A stretch of DNA of 64,000 bases from Alentia gelatinosa (GCA_950022655.1 OX465580.1:3953122-4017121), one strand, 5' to 3'. Positions 34,201 through 43,524 are shown, numbered from the stretch's first letter. Numbers and translations are program-made. Notes: generated from the letters alone by a model not told the origin.

Positions 34201-34557
34201 CATATGAGTACCATTAGCAGCTTTTGCCGAGGCTCCAGGAACATGACATTCCTGCGCAAATCCAAGAGACTGATAGAGTCCGTTGTTTAACACAGAGCGA
34301 CTAGCACCAGTATCCAACAATAGATCCACCTTTCTTCCTTGAATTCTAGCCGGCACATACCAACGTCGTCCTCCTAAAGGGGATGGTTGTCTTATAAACC
34401 GTGAGATTCCATCCAAGGTTCCAAGATCCCATCCGCGTTGACAAAGCCATTGCAGACAAGGATGCCCGGGTGAAAGATACTTACTACAGATCGTTGCGAC
34501 CGTATTTTGTATCTTCCCCTTTTCTGGTAAGTTGGAAATATTTTCCTCCTTATACAT
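31300..34557 (-). CDS. pol: pol polyprotein: protease, reverse transcriptase, RNase H, integrase N-terminal part
   Basis: About 1085 codons. The aspartic protease motif LLLDTGASRSV is near residues 80-90. Reverse transcriptase occupies about 370-560, with CIDYRKLN, LDLQSGYWQVKM, VMPFGLCNAPATF and the catalytic LVYLDDIIIFG near 544. RNase H follows with FILDTDASNESIG near 695. Integrase shows an H2C2 zinc-binding region (HEHRSAAHLG ... CSICSKV) near 935-975 and the first two acidic residues in LDIISGID and HSDQGREFES. The frame is entered from the zinc-knuckle ORF by a −1 shift within a 22-nt overlap containing GGAAAACAAAGG. It ends at a premature TAG. The first ATG is not meaningful if translation arrives by frameshift. 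Confidence 0.93.
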   Translation of the reverse strand: MYKEENISNLPEKGKIQNTVATICSKYLSPGHPCLQWLCQRGWDLGTLDGISRFIRQPSPLGGRRWYVPARIQGRKVDLLLDTGASRSVLNNGLYQSLGFAQECHVPGASAKAANGTHMRCYGSVIIPVSIGNTEFVWGPILSDIEESGILGVDFLTLYGGSVDLPDGTLRLKFPELMEVECSCRRISSLISVRQDVGIPPQQMVNVLIAGEGDLPRGDALFEPDPELFSKKGIQAWDTLIGSAREGSIPISNHTSGLIKLRKGDTLGWVTLAHVDGLVDSSPQGITPIPVSEITGEDGQSKLERSDLIGNDYEEVRVSAIDTGTGSLPVPSPLHETLETLVQTTDTLNSGERHELRILLKKMESIFTRPGDPLGRTDRVEHTIDTEGHQPFRLPYRRLPPVKREALEEEVGKMMDQKVIIPSASPWASPVVMVTKKDGTCRFCIDYRKLNGITRKNAYPIPRIDESLDSLGGNQWFCTLDLQSGYWQVKMNSGDQSKTAFTTHQGLYEFTVMPFGLCNAPATFESMMDQMLRGLQWKKCLVYLDDIIIFGKNYVECLENLREVFERIQSYGLKLKPQKCKLFRKSVEYLGRIVSGNGIRADPSKLEVVANWPRPQNIKDIRSFLGFCSYYRDFIPGFSEIAHPMQQYVVLDKPGKQKEIQWTPEAEHAFLGLKRKFTETPVLKYPLAQGRFILDTDASNESIGAALSQIQDGIEVPIAFASNSLSKSQRNYCTTKRELLAVVVYVRKYRHFLAGGDFILRTDHSSLKWLFNFKDAEGMIGRWLAALSEFGLTNCQIEHRAGKSHINADCLSRRPVRKCGRPDCRDCGEHRAVIATLRSQKVKPPLNYQWTLEQIKESQQADPDLFRLTKLIANRLHRPTGPEISPENREFRNLCGQWKELEVRDGVLYRWRTTLQPLKRALQLVVPRELRSGLMTLCHEHRSAAHLGRKRTVARIRRRYYWPGMGADIRRWISGCSICSKVKPGVGLGKMPLQQELFGVRFARIALDIISGIDESEEGNTCMMVVMDYYTKYVQIYPMKNHKAATCAEALVKNWMLPFGTPSVLHSDQGREFESQIWKEMCRIL

Positions 34558-34613
34558 CTCACAGGTTTGTGTCTCCTGGCACTTTCCTTCCCGGACCGCA
34601 GTGTTGCCACTCG

Positions 34614-34925
34614 CTACAGTCCTCCTTTGTTTTCCGGTTCACTCTGAGAGGCAACCATCAACGCAGGCAGACTACGAGATGTTTCCACCGTAGTAACGTT
34701 CCGGGCTTCTGGAGAGATATGTCCCATTTTGTTGCACCGCCAACAACGTCGGACATCCAGCTGGTTTTTCTCCACCTGATTCAGTCTTTCGTTGATTTTG
34801 GTCAACAACTTCATAACCTCTGAGGAATTTCCTTCAGGATCAGTGGTTATTGGTTTTGCCTCTGCCACAGAAGGTACATCGCTGTTCCTTCCAAAGCTAG
34901 GGGTCGACCTCTTCCACGTCCCCGT
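34614..34925 (-). CDS. Nucleocapsid-like segment with a zinc knuckle
   Basis: A short frame between gag and pol. It contains CWRCNKMGHISPEARN: the pattern starts as CX2CX4H, but the final Cys of a classical CCHC knuckle is absent (an Ala/Arg/Asn stretch follows), so the knuckle is incomplete. It overlaps the gag end in the −1 frame by about 75 nt and ends at TAG 34614, where pol takes over again in the −1 frame. Could reflect programmed shifts or one-base losses. Confidence 0.65.
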   Translation of the reverse strand, partial: TGTWKRSTPSFGRNSDVPSVAEAKPITTDPEGNSSEVMKLLTKINERLNQVEKNQLDVRRCWRCNKMGHISPEARNVTTVETSRSLPALMVASQSEPENKGGL

Positions 34926-36490
34926 CTATTGAGTACCATGGAGCGGACATTAGAGAGTATATCCTCTATTTCCGCTTCCTGACACTCGTAGGTATCTTCC
35001 TCTACTTGTGACCAAGTAGAACCCACTATGTTAACCCGAGAAGTTTTCCCTGGATTAGCATATTTTCCAAATAGTATACACCGTTGTTCATAGGCATCTA
35101 CTATTCGTAATACCTGCATGAAGTTCATACCGGGCTCCCATTTAGAGATGACTTCCGCTCTCACGTCATCATCTCGAAGTTCTTTTACAAACTGAGTTTG
35201 TAGATCTTCATGCAGCGCAGGAGAATCTAATCCCGTCCCTGGGTAAACCTCTAACAACTTTTGTTGCAAAGCTAGCCCATAGGCGCGAGTTGTCTCCTCT
35301 TTACCCTGGATCCTCTTTAGAAAAGTGGAACGGGGGTTCAGCGTTACCAACTGACCACAGTAGTATGAGGCTACCTCCACTAACTCATCCCATTCCGTAC
35401 CACCGGAACGGCGAAAAGCGCGAAGTGCAGCTTCCCCGGGTCCATCTCGCAACGCTCTTTTGAGGTATGGCAATGCATCGACTTTATTCCAGCCACTACA
35501 TTGTATATCCTCACAAAATCCCGCGAACCAGTGTTCCCACTCCATTCCTTTCCCGTAAGGTTTTGGAATGACAGCGTTTTTTCTGGCTGCGTTCTCTGGG
35601 CGCATCATCGGAACATTGTCAGCTCTCGCCATTGACAAGTTAAAGATCCGATCCTGTTCCCGGACTTGGTTGAACGAGTTGAACCCTAGTTCAGCTATAG
35701 CTTTACTAGTACGTTCGGAACTCGGAGAACCCATTCTTGACTTAGAGGGTAGCCGGAAGCTAACCAAAGGAGTCTTTACACCCTCTGTTCCAGATATGAA
35801 TCTGTTAGGGGTCTTCTCTGGATCCTCTACTCTCCCTGGTGGGGAATATAGATGATCTCTCACATTACTCCAGCCAGCTTGGGACATAGGCATCCGTTGG
35901 GATGATTCTGTCTCTGCTAGTCGAACTTGGTCCTTCATGTATTGTGCATGTTGGTCCAAGCGCTCGATTTTTTCTAGAGTCTCAATCTCGCGAACCGAGA
36001 GTTCTTCCAAGTTATGGTGCCTTTGGGCTACCTTCTCGGCGATCTCACGGTTTCGAGCTTCTAGTTCCCGACACATGTCTCTGGCTTCCCTCTCCCTATC
36101 AAACTCGGCTAAGAGTTCGGGTCCAAGGAAACCTACAGGAACTTCATCGGAAGATACCCTTAAGGTATTTTCCGACCTATTCCGGGGAGTACTAGACTCT
36201 CCGGGACTATCTGTCTGAGACCCAATTTTACTGAGTCCCTCCAGATCCCTTGCGGGGCCATGTCGGCTGTCGGCCGCCGGACTGAAACTCTTCAGGACCG
36301 TCGAACTCAGATTCTGAGCGGCGGTTCTCTTCCGAGATTTCTCCTTGCCAGACTTCTGGGTTTCACCCCCTCCCTCTGGTTTTGGAGACTTGTCGTCATT
36401 CCGGGCCGGAAGAGTTTGTTGAGAAGTTACCTCCCCATCTTCACTCTCCTGTTCAGCCTTAGATCTGGTTTTTATTCCAGATCCGTGCAT
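34847..36490 (-). CDS. gag: gag-like structural protein
   Basis: 547 codons starting MHGSGIKTRSKAEQ, 55 bp after the 5' LTR end. The N-terminal 130 residues are charged and low-complexity. About residues 130-200 form a predicted coiled coil (EIAEKVAQRHHNLEELSVRE). Residues about 310-510 resemble a Ty3/Gypsy capsid domain (MEWEHWFAGFCEDIQ, YLKRALRDGPGEAALRAF, KRIQGKEETTRAYGLALQQK). The C terminus is Arg/Gly-rich (RRGRGRGRP). Typical structural role: assembling the virus-like particle and packaging element RNA (family knowledge). Confidence 0.88.
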   Translation of the reverse strand: MHGSGIKTRSKAEQESEDGEVTSQQTLPARNDDKSPKPEGGGETQKSGKEKSRKRTAAQNLSSTVLKSFSPAADSRHGPARDLEGLSKIGSQTDSPGESSTPRNRSENTLRVSSDEVPVGFLGPELLAEFDREREARDMCRELEARNREIAEKVAQRHHNLEELSVREIETLEKIERLDQHAQYMKDQVRLAETESSQRMPMSQAGWSNVRDHLYSPPGRVEDPEKTPNRFISGTEGVKTPLVSFRLPSKSRMGSPSSERTSKAIAELGFNSFNQVREQDRIFNLSMARADNVPMMRPENAARKNAVIPKPYGKGMEWEHWFAGFCEDIQCSGWNKVDALPYLKRALRDGPGEAALRAFRRSGGTEWDELVEVASYYCGQLVTLNPRSTFLKRIQGKEETTRAYGLALQQKLLEVYPGTGLDSPALHEDLQTQFVKELRDDDVRAEVISKWEPGMNFMQVLRIVDAYEQRCILFGKYANPGKTSRVNIVGSTWSQVEEDTYECQEAEIEDILSNVRSMVLNRRGRGRGRPLALEGTAMYLLWQRQNQ

Positions 36491-36525
36491 TTACCGAGAA
36501 TCCCGGGTTGTGCAAGCAACCTGGG

Positions 36526-36543
36526 ATCCTGGTCACGGCACCA
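36526..36543 (-). promoter_or_regulatory. Primer binding site for tRNA-His
   Basis: Minus strand TGGTGCCGTGACCAGGAT is complementary to the 3' end of an invertebrate tRNA-His (acceptor TCACGGC plus A and CCA, T-arm CCTGG). It lies one base after the 5' LTR end, the expected position. Confidence 0.8.
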
Positions 36544-36544
36544 G

Positions 36545-37075
36545 TGTGGTGGTCGCCGCCTGTCTAGCAGGTTGGATGACCCCAATCCGGAACGCTAGTT
36601 CCAGGCAGGATCCCACCCTACGCACTTACGTAGGTTGGTTCGGTTTTCGGTTAGTTTGCACAGACCTATTCACACATAACACAACAACGTCATTTAATAA
36701 ACAAGGGTTTTTATTAATCACTTACTTCCCGGAAAGATCTGGAAGATCTTCCCCACAAGTACAGTACCCTAGCACATAGGTGCTAGGTAACGCTGGATAG
36801 GCTAATCCGGAGGATTAGCCTAACCACCAGGAAGGTTACAAGAACCCGCCTGCAAAGTGAGGGCCCAAGGATCCGTTGCGTAGAAGGGACGCGCGAGGAC
36901 AGCCTGTCGACCTACTTTGAACGCTGAGTATATATACTAAGCGTTACGTAATCCCGGTCTCCGCCGCGCCACTCTCGTGTGCGGCGTTGTCCGGAATCAC
37001 TGCACAGTAAGGATCGGCATATCGCGCCACCTTCCGTGAAACAAACGAACACTGCTGGATTCCCGTCCCACTACA
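36545..37075 (-). repeat. 5' LTR of family A
   Basis: 531 bp from TGTAGTGGGACGGG (37075) to ACCACCACA (36545) on the minus strand, keeping TG...CA ends. TATATA box at 36929-36936, about 140 bp into the LTR; AATAAA at 36715-36710. Shares with family B a GGTTGACAGGAC-like / GGTCGACAGGCTGTCC-like segment after the TATA box. Confidence 0.9.
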
Positions 37076-37372
37076 TGTCCATAGTTAAGTGCTAGGTTGT
37101 AGATCCCGAGTCTCCCTACCTTTCCAGGATTCATTCCGAACCCACCCTTGCTGAGGCTACTGGGTAGCGACTGTTGTCTAGGCCACTGCCGCATCATGGA
37201 GAGTGGACACACACTCTCAGCGACCAGTGGTTCGCTACACTTATTTCTAATATTAAAATGTACTGTAATTTTGGAAATATCAAATGAATCTGAATAATTT
37301 TCTAGAGGTATTTACGTGAAATTTATGTAAAACCATACAACTGGTGCCAATACAGGCTAGCTTATCTGGACA
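37076..37372 (+). repeat. Duplicated block: family-B LTR 3' part plus flank, copy 1
   Basis: 37076-37243 equals the last third of the LTR at 40074-40590, from TGTCC(A/G)TAGTTAAGTGC to GGTTCGCTACA. It is followed by the same non-LTR flank (CTTATTTCTAATATTAAAAT to GGCTAGC(T/C)TATCTGGAC). The same arrangement is at 40427-40728. Family A's 5' LTR abuts it on the left. Confidence 0.85.
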
Positions 37373-37786
37373 GGGAGGGAGATACAAGATGTACCAACTA
37401 CCGCTTAACCGCGAATAGAAAACCAGACTCCGGACAATTTTAGTTCACCGTTCTTTATTTCTGGATAGTATACACAATCCATTGGTGCTGCGGGGCACCA
37501 ACTAGCGCGGGAAGAGATACTGGTCTCTTCAACGTTGAAAGGTGTTTCAACACAACCTAACCAACTCGTGAGGCTCCAGACGTTCACTCCGTAAAGAGGC
37601 ACCGTGAGAAGTCCTGTCAACCTGCTGTGGACTCGACCTTATATAGTGGCCGAGTTACGTAATGCGGGTGAACCCGTAGCATTTGCATACTGCGGGTCCG
37701 CCGGCCATACCGCACAGCAGGGATCGGCACTCGTGCCACCTAGTTCTAGAGTGAAACAACGCTGCTCGACTGCCCTGACCCCTACA
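37373..37786 (-). repeat. 3' LTR of family B, truncated
   Basis: On the minus strand it begins TGTAGGGGTCAGGGCAGTC (37786) and runs through a TATATAAGG box near 37640 to CTCCCTCCCTGTCC, losing its last ~150 bp. The preceding tract CTGGGAGGGGTAA is the polypurine tract. Confidence 0.85.
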
Positions 37787-39212
37787 TTACCCCTCCCAGC
37801 TTTTACGAGGGGGGACCGGCAACCATTGTGTTGCTAAGAGGACATCCCGAAAAAGTTTAATAACTAAGTCGAGCAGTTCTGAATAAGTGTCTAACCATTC
37901 AACGTTCACTAAGAATCTTTTTAACTGATATCGATATATGATAAGGTTGAGATGGGAAAGTAAAAATCACACATTTCTAATGCTGAAAAAGGAAGACATA
38001 AGGGTGATACGGTATATAAAACGGAGTAGCCTCGCTACCACCTTGGTAATAAATATAAATGTAACAATATCACCCGTCTCGCCGATGTCGTTGGCTTCTC
38101 CCTGGCTTCCTTGAGCATTGGGCGGAGAGGACTCGCCGGTTTGGACCTACAAGGGGTTAGCCCTCACCAGTGAGCACTCCGCCTCCCACTGTTCCAGAGT
38201 TGTAAGCCAGGGATAACATAGTTTTAGTGTCGAGCCTGGCAGACCCGTCAGCGTGGGGACCTACTCGATCCAGCCCCCTGCTTCCGGGCGCCAGGCTTCC
38301 GACTGTCTTCCTAGCACAGCTCCAGCATAGTAAGGGGGAGCAATTCCGCGAACCCCCCCCACCTTGACAACATCAAAACGGCCCGTCCCGCGGGTAGATC
38401 TTCTGATGAAGTTGAAGAGAAGTAATGTGTATAAAGGAGAAAGAAAAAGATAGAACGTTCCTTTTTCTCTCTGTGAAGGAGTTCTCATCTCCGTAAAAAA
38501 CTGGTATCAGCGTCCTTATAGCGTGGCGCGCTATATCCATTTCTTGGATAGGAGTTGCAGGAACCACTGAAGGCCCCAACCCCTATCCACACGGTGATTC
38601 ACACTTCCCTCACTGGCAAAAGACCAAGCGAGTCCAGCGTGAATTACCCCACAGGGAACTGAAACCACTTGCCGAAGCCGGGTCTCAGCCCCCATATCTC
38701 TTCTTCACTTTCCGCGGCGTTAAACCGGAGTCTAACCTGCGAAAAGCACCACAGGCCGGAGTGTTTCTTAATGGGGCCCTACAACGGGGCTACCATTGAG
38801 AGACCCTTCAGCCTTCTGAAACCCAAGTTGTGCAGCGAAAATTCACCACAGGGGTGATTCTCCACAGCCCAACCCGAGATCGCTTTTCTATTTTTGATCC
38901 CCCTGTACTACCCCTCCCAGCGACCACGGGGGCCGCTGATCGAAGCACCACTTATATGGGGGACCAAACCAGTCACCCTCTCCACCCGAAACTGAATTCA
39001 GGTGTGGGTGATCCCCAGGTAAGAACTGCTTGAGTTAATATCTGAGGAGCCGGCGGAGGAACAGACACAGACAAATAAGGTTGAATATGTCGATCCATTC
39101 TCTTAGGCAGGAGTTGTCCTGCCTCTCTCCATCCTACAGTGATACCGGGGAACCTCCGTGGTTTCTCTAGATTCAGCATAGGATGGACCGATGCTGCCTA
39201 ACTACAGGCCCT
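37787..39212 (-). other. 3' untranslated region of family B
   Basis: Aligns in patches with the family-A 3' region (see 25238-26575). No convincing ORF; several short frames lack domains. Confidence 0.65.
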
Positions 39213-39764
39213 TCAGCCAGCTGACCTCTCGCCGGAACAACCGGGTTGTTCCTCGGCGGGGTCTTCAGCTGGAGGGGCAACTGTAGTCGACGGGGTAGCG
39301 GGCCTCGTCTCGGCAGCTTGCTGACCAACTTTTGGTGGGGGACTATGAAGGTCTGTGACCCGGAACCTAGCCATCACGGCATTCAGGTCAGCCGTACTGA
39401 TGTCGTCAGTGATTCCGGGAGAATCCCACGTTACCGATGAGGTGAAGGGCAACGGGGGGAACACAGTTCCAATTTCTCCCAGCTCCTGGCCAAACGGGAC
39501 TTGCTGCTGCCGGGGAGGCACGCTAGCTGGTCTCGTCATGACCCGGGTCACTGGCGGCAGCTGCCTCAGAGAAACCTGTGGAGATTCCGAGAAACTTCCA
39601 CCGGCACTCTGAGACCGGTTGCACGGAGCAGTCTCCATGGCCAAAGCCTGGGACGACTGTCCATCTAGGGCGCAATCCCTCTCAGGACCCCAATCCAACA
39701 ATGCGCCTGCTTGCTGCATTGTCAGGTCAGGTGCAACGGGGCCCAGGCCTGTTAGGACTAGACC
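39213..39764 (-). pseudogene. Family-B accessory ORF, C-terminal fragment
   Basis: The frame is open from the break at 39764 through an internal Met at 39719 to a stop at 39213, 183 codons. It is Pro/Ser/Thr/Gln-rich with no known domain (segments GALLDWGPERD, RQLPPVTRVM, ADLNAVMARFRV). It lies in the same place relative to the 3' UTR as the family-A accessory ORF, so I take it as the counterpart, N-terminally lost. Sequence similarity to the family-A protein is not obvious by eye. Confidence 0.5.
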
Positions 39765-40073
39765 TTTGTATGGAGAGGGGACCAGGCAGAGCCCAGCGGA
39801 GATTACGCCATTTTTACAAGGAAAACAGTTACTTTTACAATCTTCTAATTTATCAACATGTAACTAAAATGTCTCGAATAAGGCCCTGCAGCCACCAATG
39901 CCGATGGTCTACGATAGAACTCCCCATAGGCTACGATTGCAAATGGCAAAATCATTGTCTATCGGAAAGTCGCCGATAGTTCTAATCATGGACATGGGTG
40001 TAAATCGCAAATCGTCGACTCACTATTCCATCCGTGTAGCAATGTTGATCGGAGGCAGAATTTTAATTATTTA
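39765..40073. other. Unique sequence between family-B pieces
   Basis: A weak foldback (CTATCGG...CCGATAG near 39960-39980) is present; nothing else recognised. Confidence 0.4.
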
Positions 40074-40590
40074 TGTAGGGGTCAGGGTAGTCAAGCAGCG
40101 TTGTTTCACTTTATGCTAGATGGCGCGAGTGCTGATCCCTGCTGTGCGGTAAGGCCGGCAGACCCGTGTATGCAAATACTATGGGGTCGCCCGCATTACA
40201 TAACTCAGTCAGTATATAAGACTGAGTCTGCAGCGGGTTGACAGGACTCCTCGCGGTGCCTCTCAGTCAAGTAAACGCCTGGAGCCTCATTTATAGTTGG
40301 TAAGGTTGCTTTGGAACCCGAATCTCTTCCCACGCTAGTTGGTGCCCCGCAGCACCAACCTACTGGAACGAGATACAGAAATAAAGGGTTTTTTATCTAA
40401 AGAGTCCGGAGTCTGGTCTTGTGTCCGTAGTTAAGTGCTAGGTTGTAGCTTCCGAGTCTCCCTACCTTTCCCGGATTCATTCCGAACCCACCCTTGCTGA
40501 GGCGTTAGCACTGGGTAGCGACTGTTGTCTAGGCAACTGCCGCTTCACGGAGAGTGGAGACACACTCTCAGCGACCAGTGGTTCGCTACA
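40074..40590 (+). mobile_element. LTR of family B, plus orientation, probably solo
   Basis: 517 bp with TGTAGGGGTCAGGGTAGTC at the start and GGTTCGCTACA at the end. TATATAAG near 40212, AATAAA near 40376. Flanks are TTTA and CTTA, a possible 4-bp duplication with one change. No PBS or coding region follows; the sequence after it is the duplicated flank. Confidence 0.8.
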
Positions 40591-40728
40591 CTTATTTCTA
40601 ATATTAAAATGTACTGTAATTTTGGAAATATCAAATGAATCTGAATAATTTTCTAGAGGTATTTACGTGAAATTTATGTGAAACCATACAACTGGTGCCA
40701 ATACAGGCTAGCCTATCTGGACCAGAAA
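40591..40728 (+). repeat. Flank duplicated with 37244-37372
   Basis: AT-rich sequence nearly identical to the first copy, ending at GCCTATCTGGAC. Confidence 0.85.
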
Positions 40729-41040
40729 CGGCGTTGGTGGGTGCAAGGCTTAAGTATCGGGCACAGTAGCGTCGGTCGGTGGTGCTCCCTGAGAAAATAT
40801 CGGTACCAATAATCGGTGACAGTGCCAGATTCTATAATCGGCTGTAAAGATCAGCAGTTGTGAACTGAGCCTTAAGACCGAATTTACAACCTCCGAAGGC
40901 AAATACACCGATAATATTTAAGGAAATAAAAGTCGGTCGGTAGTGCTCCCCGATTCTATAATCGGTGGTCAAATCGGTAGGTGTGAAGTAGGGCTCAGGG
41001 AGACTGTTGTTTGAAACTCATCACGTCTTAAAGAAGAAAC
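40729..41040. repeat. Fragments of an ATCGGT-type MITE
   Basis: Repeated GTCGGTCGGT(G/A)GTGCTCCC (about 40771 and 40931) and GATTCTATAATCGG (about 40831 and 40952), with GAACTGAGCCTTAAG resembling the end of a transposon. A related inverted fragment lies at 45490-45600 (AAGGCCCAGTTAACACGG, CCACCGATTATGGAATCTGG). Exact element limits are unclear. Confidence 0.5.
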
Positions 41041-41049
41041 CAATAAGTG

Positions 41050-41163
41050 TTGGTCAAAGTCGTCGTTCTTCACGAGTTTGATGCGGATTTATATAGACGA
41101 GGTGACAGCGGAGTGAATATCACGTAGCATTCAAATGAGTTTGAGAACGACGATTTTGACCAA
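41050..41163. repeat. Foldback hairpin H6
   Basis: TTGGTCAAAGTCGTCGTTCT pairs with AGAACGACGATTTTGACCAA; the following CACGAGTTTGATG pairs with CATTCAAATGAGTTTG imperfectly. No second copy seen. Confidence 0.7.
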
Positions 41164-41215
41164 AACAAGTTGCATTCTGTATTTATCTCACCCCTGTACA
41201 TACTAATATGAAGAG

Positions 41216-41476
41216 ACGTCACGAGTTTGAGTCTGAGTTTATTTATGCCACGCATTTTGTTGGCTCCATAATTTCACGAGTCGAAAACGAGTGACATTAC
41301 GGAGCCAACAAAATGAGTGGCATAAATAAGCTCAAACTCAAACGAGTGGCGTCTAGATTTTATCCTACCCCATTTCCATATTCTTTCTGTATCAGAAACT
41401 AGTGGCATAAACAACACTTTATGTCACGCCTGTGAAATAAATAAATCCCAGTTTTTTATTAGGGGTAGCATAAAAG
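41216..41476 (-). mobile_element. Hairpin element family 1, copy d (inverted)
   Basis: Hairpin 41216-41353 has arms of about 62 bp: TTTATTTATGCCACGCATTT and AAATGAGTGGCATAAATAA, plus TTGTTGGCTCC/GGAGCCAACA, around the small loop CGAGTCGAAAACGAGTG. The module 41353-41476 starts TTTTATCCTACCCC and ends GGGGTAGCATAAAA, so the module lies to the right and the element is reversed relative to copies a-c. The module is shorter (about 125 bp) than in copies a and b. Confidence 0.75.
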
Positions 41477-41509
41477 AATGGACGACACACAGGATAGATA
41501 CCGTCCATC

Positions 41510-41935
41510 TTAAAGACAAATGCTGGTAGTTGGGTGATTTCTAAATTCTATAGATTTTCGCAAATAACTCTGGATGATGTAAGTTTAATATATAAGCAAA
41601 GAGAAAATGAAAAAAGCATGCTAACCTCTATTTGAAAGCCATCTGAAAATGCAAGTTTTTATAACTATTGGTGTCTATGGGAAATGCAATATTTTGACTT
41701 TGTTGCTAGATGACACTGATGTTCTATGGCTATCTTCAAATAATTCTGGATTATGATAGTTGGGACATATACATATGAGAAATGCTAAACAAATACTATG
41801 TCACCATACTAACTTCTATTGGAAGGCCATCTGAAAAAGGTAAGTGCTAAACTATTGGTGTCTATGGGAAACTGCAATATTTTCACGAAATCAGATGGCA
41901 ACGCCAGTGTCAAATTTAGTTCCGAGTGTAGACAC
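41510..41935 (+). repeat. Dispersed repeat D2, copy 1 (internal dimer)
   Basis: Matches 47600-48040 over its length (TAGTTGGGTGATTTCTAAAT, CTTCAAATAATTCTGGATTA, GGTGTCTATGGGAAA). Each copy contains two related halves of about 185 bp, beginning CAAATAA(C/T)TCTGGAT and ending ATTGGTGTCTATGGGA, so the repeat is a tandem dimer. Non-coding. Confidence 0.75.
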
Positions 41936-41989
41936 AAAAGATACTGGGATACAGTAAACAGACCTATACACAAGATATAGACTATAGAG

Positions 41990-42370
41990 AACGCACTGCA
42001 ATACTCATAGGGGCATGGAGAACGAGTTCCCAATGTTAAGCCTGTAGGACATAAATGGGGTGGGAAAATGACAATAATCTATTCAAATGAGTTCATTTTG
42101 CTTATTCCGTAATGAGTTGAGTAAAACCTGATATTGTCAAAATCATGCACAGCAAATCCCTGCTTCCGGGACACCCTGCTTAAGGGGGCACCATGCTTAA
42201 GGGCGCACCATGCTTAAGTGGTCACCCTGCTTAAGGGGGAAAACCAGCTTTAGGGGACAATTTGCAGGGAACGGAAATTTTGCTTCTACTGCAGTACTCA
42301 TAGGGGCATGGAGAACCAGGACCCAATGTTAAGCTTATGGGACAAAAATACCAGGGATGAGATGAAGATA
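41990..42370 (+). repeat. 85-bp segment duplicated ~290 bp apart, with a short tandem repeat between
   Basis: TACTCATAGGGGCATGGAGA and CCCAATGTTAAGC occur at about 42001 and 42293. Between them, four units of roughly 18 bp with CACCATGCTTAAGGG lie at 42170-42245. Confidence 0.75.
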
Positions 42371-42664
42371 ATTTCCCGCCTTTAATTTGAGCAATGTCGT
42401 CTGCTGCAGCTGCATTCAGACAAATTGTCGTCTGCTCGCGTGTATTTATGGAATCTGGGAGGATTGCCTTGGTTTCTAATCCCGAGCCACAGAACTGTGC
42501 GGTATCAATAACCAATATCACCCGCAACCCCAGGATTCCTGAATTAATTCTAGCATTGAGCTGGAATAACAGCCGCCTGCAAGCCCTGAGAAACTAATTA
42601 GATTAATCTGACTAATTAGAGTGGGGATTTTAATGCGTAATCACTGAGATGATCGTCTTCAGGA
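42371..42664. other. Unique non-coding sequence
   Basis: Nothing recognised. Confidence 0.35.
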
Positions 42665-43262
42665 AAAAGGGTTACCTGGAGGACTCGAAACGAAGTCGCT
42701 TCGTACTTTAATGGAGAAGAATTCGCCCTGAAACGAAGTCGCTTCGTACTTTAATGGAGAACTCAGAACGAAGTCGCTTCGTACTTTAATGGAGAAGAAT
42801 TCGCCCTGAAACGAAGTCGCTTCGTACTTTGATGGACAACTCAAAACGAAGTCGCTTCGTACTTTAATGGACAACTCAAAACGAAGTCGCTTCGTACTTT
42901 AATGGAGAAGAATTCGCCCTGAAACGAAGTCGCTTCGTACTTTAATGGAGAACTCAAAACGAAGTCGCTTCGTACTTTAATTGAGAACTCAAAAAGCAGT
43001 CGCTTTGTACTTTAATATAGAACTCGAAACGAAATCGCTTCATACTTTACTGGAGAACTCAAAACAAAGTCACTTCGTACTTTAAAGGAGAACTGGCCCT
43101 GAAATGAGGTCGCCTTGTACCTTACTGGAGACTCGCCATGAAATGAAGTCGCTTCGTATTTTAAAGGAGAACACTCCCCGAAATGAAGTCGATTCATACT
43201 TTGATGGAGAAAATTTCCCCCGAAAGGAAGTCGCTTCATACTTAAAAGGAGAACTCGCTAGG
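42665..43262 (+). repeat. 35/43-bp minisatellite with an internal palindrome, about 16 units
   Basis: Every unit carries CGAAGTCGCTTCGTACTTTA, whose CGAAG-TCG-CTTCG is a short palindrome. Two spacer types alternate: GGAGAACTCAAAA (35-bp unit) and GGAGAAGAATTCGCCCTGAA (43-bp unit). Units decay to the right, where AAATGAAGTCG variants appear. Confidence 0.9.
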
Positions 43263-43356
43263 CTTTGCCTCTGGACCCCTGGCAAGCCTCCCAGGTAGTC
43301 TCAGGTGCATGGTTCTCCTTCCCCATAACAGAATCCTAGATGCAGCTTGTATATTA

Positions 43357-43450
43357 TTACATACCTATGGCCGAACGTCTATGAAATACTACCCGCTACT
43401 AGGGGTACAGTATAAATAATGTTCGGTAGTGAATATTCGGGCGCACTGTA
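43357..43450 (+). repeat. Dispersed repeat P, uninterrupted copy
   Basis: Reads CCTATGGCCGAACGTCTATG, AATACTACCCGCTACTAGGG and TATAAATAATGTTCGG. The same sequence is split at CTAGG by the mag-like element at 49052-53935, so 43399-43403 marks the empty target site. Confidence 0.8.
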
Positions 43451-43524
43451 CCAATAGTGAATGCATGTACATATAATAATTATTTAATTTGCCGTTTTTC
43501 TTGAAATTTAGGCATGTAATAATA

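Larger units (their letters stand above)
24741..37075 (-). mobile_element. Ty3/Gypsy element, family A, ~12.3 kb, with accessory ORF
   Basis: Order on the minus strand: 5' LTR, PBS, gag, zinc knuckle, protease-RT-RNase H-integrase, promoter-like region, accessory ORF, long 3' UTR, PPT, 3' LTR. The protease-RT-RNase H-integrase order is that of Ty3/Gypsy elements. The two LTRs show about eight differences over about 497 aligned bases, so the insertion is fairly young. It is nevertheless disabled as written here by four frame changes and a TAG codon in integrase. The clade is not assigned. Confidence 0.92.
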
